Notes under the pieces: model-generated
Databases searched by the model: none
What the model was told of the DNA's origin: nothing
What the model saw: only the letters and a program-made list of their open reading frames with translations
Assembly: GCF_920987055.1 (NCBI RefSeq)
Contig: NZ_CAKLBX010000001.1
Coordinates: forward strand, 2,900,501 to 2,964,500
Reading direction: 5' to 3'
DNA: 64,000 nucleotides
DNA from: Novosphingobium sp. CECT 9465
GTDB taxonomy: Bacteria; Pseudomonadota; Alphaproteobacteria; Sphingomonadales; Sphingomonadaceae
In this document: in pieces, positions 1 to 7,642 of the stretch
How positions within the stretch are numbered: the stretch's first letter is position 1
Layout: every line of letters starts with the position of its first letter
Position numbers and translations under genes: made by a program

Positions 1-28
1 CCCACCAACGCAACCCAAGGAGACTTCG

Positions 29-376
29 ATGCCTCAGATCGGCACCTTCACCCGGCAGTCGGATCGCTTCATCGGGCGCATCCATACCTTCGCCTACTGC
101 CGCGAAATCATCATCGTGCCCGCAGATGCTTCCGACACCGAAAATGCTCCGGACTATCGCATTCATCTCGATCCTGGCGACGGGACTGAATGCGGACCGG
201 AAATTGGCGCGGCCTGGAAACGTAACGGCGAGCGCGCAGGCTCATTCATTGCCCTGATCATCGACGATCCCACCCTGCCACAGACCATCCGCGCCAATCT
301 GTTCCGTGACGGCGCTGAAGGTGCGTCCTGGTCACTGCACTGGAGTCGCACCAACAAGCGCGACGCGCGGGATTGA
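29..376 (+). CDS. DUF736 family protein
   Basis: A 115-residue soluble protein with the pattern of DUF736: an N-terminal IGTFT stretch and a central segment resembling YRIHLDPGDGTECGPEIGAAWK. Function is unknown. The family is found almost only in conjugative elements of alphaproteobacteria, next to lytic transglycosylase and relaxase genes, as here. An AAGGAG ribosome site lies just before the ATG. The gene is followed closely by the transglycosylase (5 bases), so the two are probably co-transcribed. Confidence 0.85.
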   Translation: MPQIGTFTRQSDRFIGRIHTFAYCREIIIVPADASDTENAPDYRIHLDPGDGTECGPEIGAAWKRNGERAGSFIALIIDDPTLPQTIRANLFRDGAEGASWSLHWSRTNKRDARD

Positions 377-380
377 TGCC

Positions 381-1085
381 ATGCGTCTCACTGCCCTCCT
401 TTTCCTTTCCGGCCTGACGTCAGCATGCGTTTTGCCGACTGCCACGCTTGCGCAATCTGCAGCAACCGAACGCGCGATACCTGGCGTTCCCTTCGGCGAG
501 TTCATTGCCGAGGCGGCTTCGCGCTTCGCGCTTCCCGTCACCTGGCTACACGCCATTATGCGCGCTGAAAGTCGTGGGCGGCCGCGCGCCGTTTCGCCCA
601 AGGGCGCAATCGGACTGATGCAGATCATGCCGGCGACCTGGAAGGAATTGCGAGAGCGCCATCGTCTCGGCGCGGACCCATTTGATCCGCACGACAACAT
701 CATCGCGGGCGCAGGCTACATCCGTGAATTGTTCGATCGCTATGGTTCTCCCGGCTGGATCGCTGCGTACAACGCTGGCCCGGGTCGCTATGAAGCGGCG
801 CTCCGCGGACGACCTTTGCCCACTGAAACGCGCGCCTATGTCGCCGTCATCATGCCCGCAATCGGGCCAACAAGCGCCGCGAATCCAACCGCGATTGCGA
901 TGGTTGATCGCTTCGCGTGGACACGTTCCCCCCTCTTCGTTGGGCGCGGTGAACAGCAGAGTCCGGCATCCGCGGTGCCGCTCGACAAGCAGATCAATGA
1001 ACGTCCACGGCCCGATGAATTGACGAGGGCGGCAGGCTCGCAAGGGCTGTTTATCGCCCGATCGACTGGAGACAGGCGTCAATGA
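381..1085 (+). CDS. VirB1-like lytic transglycosylase (SLT domain)
   Basis: A 234-residue exported protein. The start at 381 gives a signal peptide (MRLTALLFLSGLTSACVLP...ATLAQS); an upstream in-frame start would overlap DUF736 and lose it. The SLT fold is visible at about residues 45-150: the catalytic Glu is in AIMRAESRG, followed by GAIGLMQIMPATW and the AYNAGPG motif. Such enzymes cut peptidoglycan glycan strands and open the wall locally for the type IV secretion channel. Its place between DUF736 and the relaxase supports a role in conjugation. Confidence 0.9.
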   Translation: MRLTALLFLSGLTSACVLPTATLAQSAATERAIPGVPFGEFIAEAASRFALPVTWLHAIMRAESRGRPRAVSPKGAIGLMQIMPATWKELRERHRLGADPFDPHDNIIAGAGYIRELFDRYGSPGWIAAYNAGPGRYEAALRGRPLPTETRAYVAVIMPAIGPTSAANPTAIAMVDRFAWTRSPLFVGRGEQQSPASAVPLDKQINERPRPDELTRAAGSQGLFIARSTGDRRQ

Positions 1086-1157
1086 TCACCGCTTGGCCCC
1101 GGCGCATTCTGTCGCACGATAGCGGGATATGGGCGAAGACTGTCCCCACAACCGATA

Positions 1158-1260
1158 GAGGGCAGGATAAAAGGGCGCACGTTGCGCTTCGGTCGGTTGC
1201 TTGTTTTTGTGACGTTTTTCGTGGGGAAACGCACCCTGCGATGGTTTTTCGCAAGGTGCC
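1158..1260 (-). other. oriT: Candidate oriT with RP4-like nic site
   Basis: On the minus strand bases 1169-1160 read TATCCTGCCC, the IncP/RP4 nic core (cleavage TATCCTG/C). Immediately 5' of it on that strand is a small inverted repeat (GCGCA at 1175-1179, TGCGC at 1183-1187), the order seen in RP4 where TraJ binds. A larger imperfect hairpin (GCACCCTGCGA 1231-1241, TCGCAAGGTGC 1249-1259) follows, just before the relaxase start. The motif matches are seen directly; function is inferred from position and RP4 knowledge. Confidence 0.6.
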
Positions 1261-1316
1261 GGACCGGTCTAACATCTTGTTTCCAATATGCCTTATGCAC
1301 ATTGGCGGGTCTGGCC

Positions 1317-3056
1317 ATGGCTGATGACCGCGAGTTCCGCATCCGTCCTGGCCGCATTCGTTCTGGGAGCGCGCAGCGGGCAAGACCCTTTATCGCCCAA
1401 GCTCTGGCAGCCGCGCAAAAGGCGGGTGGCGGCATCTCTCGTTCCGGCCGCATCAAGGCCAGTAACACATCGCGTTTCGGGCGAGGGCAACGCGCCAGCA
1501 TTCAGGCCAATCGGCTCATCAACGCGCGCACGCGCGGTGCCGTCATCAAGGCCCGCGTCGTCCGTCATAGTTCCCGCAGCGCGCCGCTTGCAAACCATCT
1601 CGATTATCTGCGCCGGGAAGGCGTGACCCGCGATGGTGAGAAGGCGCGGTTATTTGGCCCGGATGCTGGCGCCGTCGAAGGCAAGGCATTTGCAGACCGC
1701 TGCGCAGACGATCGGCACCATTTCCGGTTCATCGTCTCGCCTGACGACGCGCTGGAAATGTCGGACCTGAAGAGCTTCACCCGCGACCTCGTGGTGCAGA
1801 TGGAAAAAGACCTCGGCTCGCCGCTCGAATGGGCGGCGGTCGATCATTGGAACACCGAGCATCCTCACGTTCATCTGATCGTGCGCGGCGTGCGCGACGA
1901 TGGGCAGGATCTCGTCATCGCCCGCGACTACATCAAGGCGGGCATGCGCGACCGCGCGCGTGACCTCATTACCCAGGAATTGGGGCCGCGCACCGACCTC
2001 GATATTCGCCGGACACTGGAACAGCAGATCGCTGCCGATCGGTGGACCCAGCTTGATCGACAACTCGTTCGCGATGGCGACAGAAACGGTATCATCGATG
2101 TGGCACCGGTGCCCGGTGGGGAGCCCGATCAATTCCAGACTTTCAAGATTGGCCGGCTGCGGAAGCTGGAGGCACTGGGGCTCGCGGTGCAGGTCGGTCC
2201 CGGCCAATGGACCATCGATGGCAAGGCAGAGGCGACCTTGCGCGAAATTGGTGAGCGCGGCGACATCATCAAGCGCATGCATCGCGCGCTGACACAGCGG
2301 GGCATCGAGCGCTCCACATCCAGTTATGTCCTCGCGGCGGAACGCCTCGATCAACCCGTTGTGGGCCGCCTGGTCGCGCGCGGTCTTGATGATGAGCTCA
2401 AGTCCAGCGCCTATGCAGTGGTCGATGGTGTCGATGGCCGGACCCATCACATAAAGCTTTCCGACCTCGAAGCCGCTGGCGACAGTGCGGCGGGATCGAT
2501 CGTCGAGTTGCGCGCCTTTGATGATGCGCGCGGCGTCCGGCGCGTTGCGCTGGCCGTCAGGTCGGATCTCGACCTCGAACGCCAGATCACGGCCCCAGGT
2601 GCGACCTGGCTCGACCGGCAGGCTATCGCCCGCGGACCATCGGCAATGTCGGACAGCGGCTTCGGCGCAGAAGTGCGAGACGCCCTCGATCGCCGGGCCG
2701 AATATCTCGTCAACCAAGGGCTTGCCGAGCGGAGCGGTTCACAGGTCAACTTCGCGCGAAATCTGCTTGATACGCTGCGGCGTCAGGAACTGGCGGCACT
2801 CGGCGACAAGCTTGCTGCGGAAACCGGCAAGCCGTTCCACCGCGCAGGGAGCGGCGAATATGTTGCCGGAACCTATCGCCAGCGCCTGACCCTGGCTTCG
2901 GGCCGCTTCGCGATGCTCGATGATGGCCTTGGCTTCCAACTCGTGCCCTGGACACCTGCTCTCGAAAGGCACCTCGGCCGCCACGTCTCCGGTGTGGCCC
3001 GCAACGATGGCGGCATCGACTGGAGCTTCGCCCGCAAACGTGGCCTCGGCCTCTGA
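1317..3056 (+). CDS. Conjugative relaxase with DUF3363 domain (MOBP-like)
   Basis: A 579-residue DNA strand transferase expected to nick oriT, stay bound to the 5' end and lead the strand into the recipient. The start at 1317 (MADDREFRIRPG) is chosen because the upstream extension is hydrophobic and atypical. A relaxase core covers about residues 75-260: candidate catalytic Tyr97 in NHLDYLRREG and the metal-binding triad H182, H184, H186 in NTEHPHVHLIVRG. The C-terminal half matches the DUF3363 type seen in alphaproteobacterial ICEs. The coupling protein follows after 25 bases, so the two form one transcription unit. Confidence 0.9.
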   Translation: MADDREFRIRPGRIRSGSAQRARPFIAQALAAAQKAGGGISRSGRIKASNTSRFGRGQRASIQANRLINARTRGAVIKARVVRHSSRSAPLANHLDYLRREGVTRDGEKARLFGPDAGAVEGKAFADRCADDRHHFRFIVSPDDALEMSDLKSFTRDLVVQMEKDLGSPLEWAAVDHWNTEHPHVHLIVRGVRDDGQDLVIARDYIKAGMRDRARDLITQELGPRTDLDIRRTLEQQIAADRWTQLDRQLVRDGDRNGIIDVAPVPGGEPDQFQTFKIGRLRKLEALGLAVQVGPGQWTIDGKAEATLREIGERGDIIKRMHRALTQRGIERSTSSYVLAAERLDQPVVGRLVARGLDDELKSSAYAVVDGVDGRTHHIKLSDLEAAGDSAAGSIVELRAFDDARGVRRVALAVRSDLDLERQITAPGATWLDRQAIARGPSAMSDSGFGAEVRDALDRRAEYLVNQGLAERSGSQVNFARNLLDTLRRQELAALGDKLAAETGKPFHRAGSGEYVAGTYRQRLTLASGRFAMLDDGLGFQLVPWTPALERHLGRHVSGVARNDGGIDWSFARKRGLGL

Positions 3057-3081
3057 TCAACCTCCAACGAAAGGACCTCCC

Positions 3082-5073
3082 ATGGCCGCCACAAAGATCC
3101 TCTGGGGCCAGATCATCACCGTCTTCCTGATCGTGCTCACAACGACCTGGACTGCGACAGAATGGGTCGCTTGGCGTTTGGCCTTTCAGCCAGAACTGGG
3201 TGCCCCATGGTTTCGGCTCTTTGGCTTTCCAGTCTATGCGCCGCCGTCGTTCTTTTGGTGGTGGTTCGGCTTTGATGCCTATGCCCCGGCCATCTTTGTC
3301 CAAGGCGCCTACATCGCAGCATCCGGCGGCTTCATCTCGGTCGCGGTCGCCATGGCAATGTCCGTCTGGCGCGCGCGGGAGGCAAAGAAGGTCGAGACCT
3401 ATGGCTCGGCGCGCTGGGCCGAACCGAATGAAATCAAGGCAGCCGGTCTGCGCGGTCCTGACGGTGTCGTTCTCGGCCGTTTCCGCCACGACTATTTGCG
3501 GCACGACGGCCCGGAGCATGTGCTGTGCTTCGCGCCAACACGATCCGGCAAAGGCGTGGGCTTGGTAGTCCCGTCGCTCTTGGCTTGGCCCGGCTCGGCA
3601 ATCGTTCACGACATCAAGGGCGAGAACTGGCAACTCACCGCAGGCTTCCGCGCCCGTCATGGCCGCGTACTGCTGTTCGATCCAACCAACGCCAAATCCG
3701 CCGCCTACAACCCGCTGCTCGAAGTCCGGCGCGGCGAATGGGAGGTGCGTGACGTCCAGAACATAGCCGACATCCTCGTCGATCCCGAAGGCAGCCTGGA
3801 GAAGCGCAACCACTGGGAGAAGACCAGCCATGCGCTGCTGGTGGGGGCCATCCTCCATGTCCTCTATGCCGAAGCCGACAAGACACTCGCCGGCGTCGCC
3901 GCGTTTCTCTCCGATCCCAAGCGCCCCATCGAATCAACGCTCGCGGCGATGATGACGACCACGCACTTGGGAAAGAACGGCCCGCATCCGGTCATCGCCA
4001 GTGCAGCGCGAGAATTGCTCAACAAATCGGACAATGAGCGATCCGGCGTGCTGTCGACGGCCATGTCATTCCTTGGCCTTTACCGCGATCCCGTGGTCGC
4101 AGCCGTGACCCGGCGCTGTGACTGGCGCATCACCGACATCGTCGATGGCAAACGTCCCACGACGCTCTACCTCGTCATCCCGCCGTCCGACATCAACCGG
4201 ACCAAGCCGCTCATTCGGCTCCTGCTCAACCAGATCGGGCGCCGCCTCACCGAAGACTTGCAGGCCAAGGGCGGCAGGCATCGGTTGCTGTTGATGCTCG
4301 ACGAGTTTCCAGCGCTTGGCCGTCTCGACTTTTTCGAAAGCGCGCTGGCGTTCATGGCGGGCTATGGGCTGAAAAGCTTCCTCATCGCGCAGTCGCTCAA
4401 CCAGATCGAAAAGGCCTATGGCCCTAACAATTCGATCCTCGACAACTGCCATGTTCGCGTGAGTTTCGCGACCAACGACGAGCGCACCGCCAAGCGGGTC
4501 TCCGATGCCCTCGGCACCGCCACCGAAATGAAGGCGATGCGCAACTACGCTGGGCACCGTCTTTCGCCATGGCTCGGCCATTTGATGGTGTCGCGATCGG
4601 AGACGGCTCGGCCCCTGCTGACTCCGGGCGAGATCATGCAGCTTCCGCCCGCTGACGAGATCGTCATGGTTGCCGGCATCCCGCCGATCCGAGCCAAGAA
4701 GGCGCGCTATTTCGAGGATGCCCGGTTCAAGGAGCGCCTGTTGTCGCCACCTGCCTTGGCCGCACCAAAGCAGGCTCAGCCAGACGACTGGACCAGTTTG
4801 CCGCTGCCAGCGCAGCCTGCGAATGCCGAGGCATCGATAGCCAATGCGAGGGAGGACGACGATCCGACCGATTCAGAGCGCCGGCACCAGCCCGAGCTGA
4901 GTTTGACCCAGCCTGTCGAGAGCCGACCGCCCATCGCTAACGAGTTCGAGATCGACGGCGATCACAATGACGAGGGCGATGAGTTGCCCGCGCGGAACCG
5001 GGCGCTGACCGGGATCATGCAGAGCGTGGCTCGGCAGGCCTCGCTCGACTTTGGCGATGGGATGGAGATCTGA
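3082..5073 (+). CDS. traG: Type IV coupling protein VirD4/TraG
   Basis: A 663-residue membrane ATPase that hands the relaxase-DNA complex to the mating channel. The start at 3082 has an AAGGACCTCC ribosome site. Two N-terminal membrane segments (about residues 8-28 and 58-95) precede the RecA-like ATPase. Walker A is APTRSGKGVG around residue 153 and Walker B LLLMLDEFPALG around 407. The acidic C-terminal tail (from about residue 560) is variable, as is usual for substrate-docking ends. It sits between the relaxase and a ribbon-helix-helix gene, the usual order in these elements. Confidence 0.93.
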   Translation: MAATKILWGQIITVFLIVLTTTWTATEWVAWRLAFQPELGAPWFRLFGFPVYAPPSFFWWWFGFDAYAPAIFVQGAYIAASGGFISVAVAMAMSVWRAREAKKVETYGSARWAEPNEIKAAGLRGPDGVVLGRFRHDYLRHDGPEHVLCFAPTRSGKGVGLVVPSLLAWPGSAIVHDIKGENWQLTAGFRARHGRVLLFDPTNAKSAAYNPLLEVRRGEWEVRDVQNIADILVDPEGSLEKRNHWEKTSHALLVGAILHVLYAEADKTLAGVAAFLSDPKRPIESTLAAMMTTTHLGKNGPHPVIASAARELLNKSDNERSGVLSTAMSFLGLYRDPVVAAVTRRCDWRITDIVDGKRPTTLYLVIPPSDINRTKPLIRLLLNQIGRRLTEDLQAKGGRHRLLLMLDEFPALGRLDFFESALAFMAGYGLKSFLIAQSLNQIEKAYGPNNSILDNCHVRVSFATNDERTAKRVSDALGTATEMKAMRNYAGHRLSPWLGHLMVSRSETARPLLTPGEIMQLPPADEIVMVAGIPPIRAKKARYFEDARFKERLLSPPALAAPKQAQPDDWTSLPLPAQPANAEASIANAREDDDPTDSERRHQPELSLTQPVESRPPIANEFEIDGDHNDEGDELPARNRALTGIMQSVARQASLDFGDGMEI

Positions 5074-5076
5074 CCC

Positions 5077-5520
5077 ATGACCATCCGCAAGAAGAAGACG
5101 CAGATTTCCGTCTATCTCGATCCCGATGTCATGACGATGCTGGCCGATTACGCCGCGCGCCGCAGCCATTCCCAATCCCTGGTCGCCGAAGCTGCTATAG
5201 CCTCGTTCCTATCGCCCGACGCCGCCGATCGCCGCGAAGCCGCGCTCGGCAAGCGTCTCGACCAGATTGATCGTCGGATGGCGCGGATGGAGCGCGATAC
5301 CGGCATCGCGATCGAGACATTGGCGGTCTTCATCCGCTTCTGGCTTGCGACCACTCCCGCTTTGGCTGAACCAGCAGCACAAGCAGCCAGGGCGAAGGCA
5401 GGGCAGCGCTACGATGCCTTTGTCACGGCACTTGGTCGCAGATTGGCTAAGGGGCCGAGGTTGCGGCAGGAAATCCCGGACGACGTTTCAATCGATGCTG
5501 GGGGCGGTGCGGCGCCTTGA
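5077..5520 (+). CDS. CopG/TraJ-like ribbon-helix-helix protein
   Basis: A 147-residue protein starting 3 bases after the traG stop. Residues 5-45 (KKKTQISVYLDPDVMTMLADYAARRSHS) form a ribbon-helix-helix DNA-binding fold. A coiled central part (KRLDQIDRRMARMERDTG) and a hydrophobic helix follow. Members of this family lie between traG and trbB in many alphaproteobacterial ICEs. A relaxosome accessory role, or repression of the transfer genes, is inferred. Here the usual neighbour trbB is displaced 13 kb away by cargo. Confidence 0.8.
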   Translation: MTIRKKKTQISVYLDPDVMTMLADYAARRSHSQSLVAEAAIASFLSPDAADRREAALGKRLDQIDRRMARMERDTGIAIETLAVFIRFWLATTPALAEPAAQAARAKAGQRYDAFVTALGRRLAKGPRLRQEIPDDVSIDAGGGAAP

Positions 5521-5768
5521 GCAATCACCGCAATGATATCATTTTAGATAGATCAGAACGCTCCGAAAAGGCGCATTTCGAACCTGAAAAATGGAATAGC
5601 CGATATTTCAATGCGCCGAAGTCTGCGTCCGGGAGAGGCCAGTTAAAGTCATTCCGTGTTCCACGCTTGAACGTCCGGTCATACGGCGGAACCGGTCATT
5701 AAAATGCAACTGAGCAGCCGGACGGCTGTGCGATAAAGGTAGCCGAGCCGATTGGACGCGGAACGGTT
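5521..5768. other. Left junction of the cargo insertion, no gene seen
   Basis: These 248 bases lie between two 3' ends (copG on plus, the Mrr-like gene on minus). The local composition is more AT-rich than its surroundings. A 61-codon open frame from 5517 has no recognisable domain and overlaps copG. No clear terminator hairpin or target-site repeat was found. Confidence 0.4.
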
Positions 5769-7046
5769 TCAGTCGCGTAAGTCAAACAGAGCTGGGGAAC
5801 CATCCCACGCCGAATACAGGTTCTGACCGTTCCAATAGCTCACATCGCCGTCGCGGACTGACCGCTTCGCGCGGAAGACGGTGTCAGCCGTCAGGCGGTC
5901 AAGGCATGCCGGACCGATCTCAGGCACTTCGCGACCCCTCTGCCCGTAGCCATCGTCTGATATGGTCCGGGATGGGATCGCCATCAGCAGCGCCGCGTGC
6001 ATTGTCTCCTTCAGGACGATCGCAAACTGATTCATGATGACGGTGTAGCCTGTTCGTGCGTGGACGATGCGCGAATCCCTGGGCGCGAGGCGCTGGATGA
6101 GCCGGGAAACCGCCTGAGGCGTAACCAGCTTCGACTTGTCGCGGATGATCCCGTCCCTCGCGTCCCTGCACCAGTCGCGCACGTCGGCGGAGGTGGCGAG
6201 CGCCATGGGGATGCTAGTCCGGCCGGCGAACTTCCGCGCCGAGGGGAGGTAGTCGGAGGTCGTCACGAAGAGGCTCCTTTGAGCCGCTTCGACGTCGGCG
6301 ACGCCATGCAGCGCAGCGACTGCGGACATGTCGATCTTGTTTCTGGGGGCGTATCGCTTGGCCTGCACCAGCGTGAGAATGTCGCCCAGCGGATCCCTCT
6401 GGAGCACTCGGACGTCGATGCCGCCGTCGTTTGAGCCCGGGCCCAGCTCGCAGGTGAAGCCTTGGGCTTGGAAGATGCGGAACAGCAGCGTCTCGAACTC
6501 ACGCCAGGTGAGGCGATGCAGATCTTCTGGCCGCTTCGCGAAATGCGAATACAGCTCGTCGTGAACGTCCGCGACGTCCTGTTGCACTAGGCCGCACACC
6601 CACTGCCAATTCTCGCGATCGAGGAAGGGTTGGAGCAGCGGGCTGTCGTCCTCGAGGTATATGTGTGCGCTGACGCTGTCGCTCCGCTCATACCAGAAGC
6701 CCTGACGCTGGAGCAGCTCGACGAACTCCATGTCGAGACCCTCGAAGTCGCCGTCGAGGGCACGTCCAAGGTCGCCGTCGAAGTGAAGGATCGTGACCAC
6801 GGGGGTTTCCCCAGGCTCACCGTCGATCCGATCGGCATAAGTCTGGAAACCGCAATCGACCCATAGTTCATGACGGGTCGCCCACTCCTGTATGGAGCGC
6901 TGGAGGTCGGCGACCACAACGTCGAGTTCGGCATCGGTCGGCGCCGATGTGGAAGGGTTTGGATCATGGCCGACAGGCATGTCGTGCTTCCGAGCCTGCT
7001 CGATATCGCATGCTTGCGTCGCTCCTGCCTGTAAATCGGGCCTCAT
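5769..7046 (-). CDS. Mrr-type restriction endonuclease domain protein
   Basis: A 425-residue protein. The start at 7046 is chosen because its ATG overlaps the TGA of the upstream gene (ATGA). Residues 180-275 carry a PD-(D/E)xK restriction fold of the Mrr type: WREFETLLFRIFQAQGF, GSNDGGIDV (Asp211), then the QAK core (Gln228-Lys230) in LTLVQAKRYAP, and a VTTSDYLPSARKFA segment. The roughly 175-residue N-terminal domain and C-terminal domain are not recognised. Mrr enzymes usually cut modified or foreign DNA. Being paired with the Cys-cluster protein and beside OLD/UvrD genes, it is probably part of a defence system. Confidence 0.8.
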   Translation of the reverse strand: MRPDLQAGATQACDIEQARKHDMPVGHDPNPSTSAPTDAELDVVVADLQRSIQEWATRHELWVDCGFQTYADRIDGEPGETPVVTILHFDGDLGRALDGDFEGLDMEFVELLQRQGFWYERSDSVSAHIYLEDDSPLLQPFLDRENWQWVCGLVQQDVADVHDELYSHFAKRPEDLHRLTWREFETLLFRIFQAQGFTCELGPGSNDGGIDVRVLQRDPLGDILTLVQAKRYAPRNKIDMSAVAALHGVADVEAAQRSLFVTTSDYLPSARKFAGRTSIPMALATSADVRDWCRDARDGIIRDKSKLVTPQAVSRLIQRLAPRDSRIVHARTGYTVIMNQFAIVLKETMHAALLMAIPSRTISDDGYGQRGREVPEIGPACLDRLTADTVFRAKRSVRDGDVSYWNGQNLYSAWDGSPALFDLRD

Positions 7047-7588
7047 CCGACATTCCGGCGCGTCCTCATGAGGCGGCATGCGAGCATCTGATCGTCCCAT
7101 CGTGTAGCGAACGTCTCGGATATCTCGAACCAGCTTCCGTCGTTGCCGGCTCCGTGGTTGCGTCCCATGCAGGAGCACTGGCACTCGTGGCCGACCGCGT
7201 TCAGGCAGGCTGGCGAGCACTTTTCCTGCTCGCGGTAGGGTTGGATCACGTAGACTGCGCCGAAGGTCGCGAGCGCGCGTTCCACAAAGTCGTTAAACCA
7301 GGCCTTGGGTATCTCCCAGCAGCGCTTGCCGGCGATCCATGCCGGCGACGTGCGTCTGTCGTTCTGCAGCCAGGACCGATTCGTTTCCGCGTATGGAAGT
7401 CGCAGCCGCAAGAGCTCTCCCTTGCCGGTCCTGCGAAGGATCACCGGGATCTCGCGCTGGTTCCAGATGCTTGTGAGTTGCTCCGCGTCCATCCCGATTG
7501 CCCCCAGGTCGATCGTACAACCGTCGGCGGGTGGGTCGGGATCGAGGGCAACTTCGGTCCCGTCCCTTTCGGATCGGTTCCACATCAC
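7043..7588 (-). CDS. Unknown Cys/His-cluster protein paired with the Mrr-like nuclease
   Basis: A 181-residue protein of no family recognised here. Its clearest feature is a metal-binding-like cluster at residues 124-145: C124, C128, C136, C138, C140 and H145, spaced C-x3-C-x7-C-x-C-x-C-x4-H. The N-terminal half is rich in charged and aromatic residues (RRTGKGELLRLRLPY, RSWLQNDRR). The stop codon overlaps the ATG of the Mrr-like gene by 4 bases, so the two are translationally coupled. A specificity, zinc-binding or iron-sulfur sensor role is possible, but none is shown. Confidence 0.7.
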   Translation of the reverse strand: MMWNRSERDGTEVALDPDPPADGCTIDLGAIGMDAEQLTSIWNQREIPVILRRTGKGELLRLRLPYAETNRSWLQNDRRTSPAWIAGKRCWEIPKAWFNDFVERALATFGAVYVIQPYREQEKCSPACLNAVGHECQCSCMGRNHGAGNDGSWFEISETFATRWDDQMLACRLMRTRRNVG

Positions 7589-7642
7589 TCTCGCCGATGA
7601 ACTGCCACTCGTCTATGCAGTATCTGTAGAAAAGGGGGCTCG

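Noticed and set aside
1650..2717. 355-codon minus-strand frame opposite the relaxase
   Set aside because: It is an antisense shadow of the relaxase; long antisense frames are common in this GC-rich DNA.
2746..3858. 370-codon minus-strand frame across the relaxase/traG junction
   Set aside because: It opposes two clear conjugation genes and has no recognisable domain.
5517..5702. 61-codon open frame starting inside the copG stop region
   Set aside because: It has no domain, a TTG start and no ribosome site, and overlaps copG.
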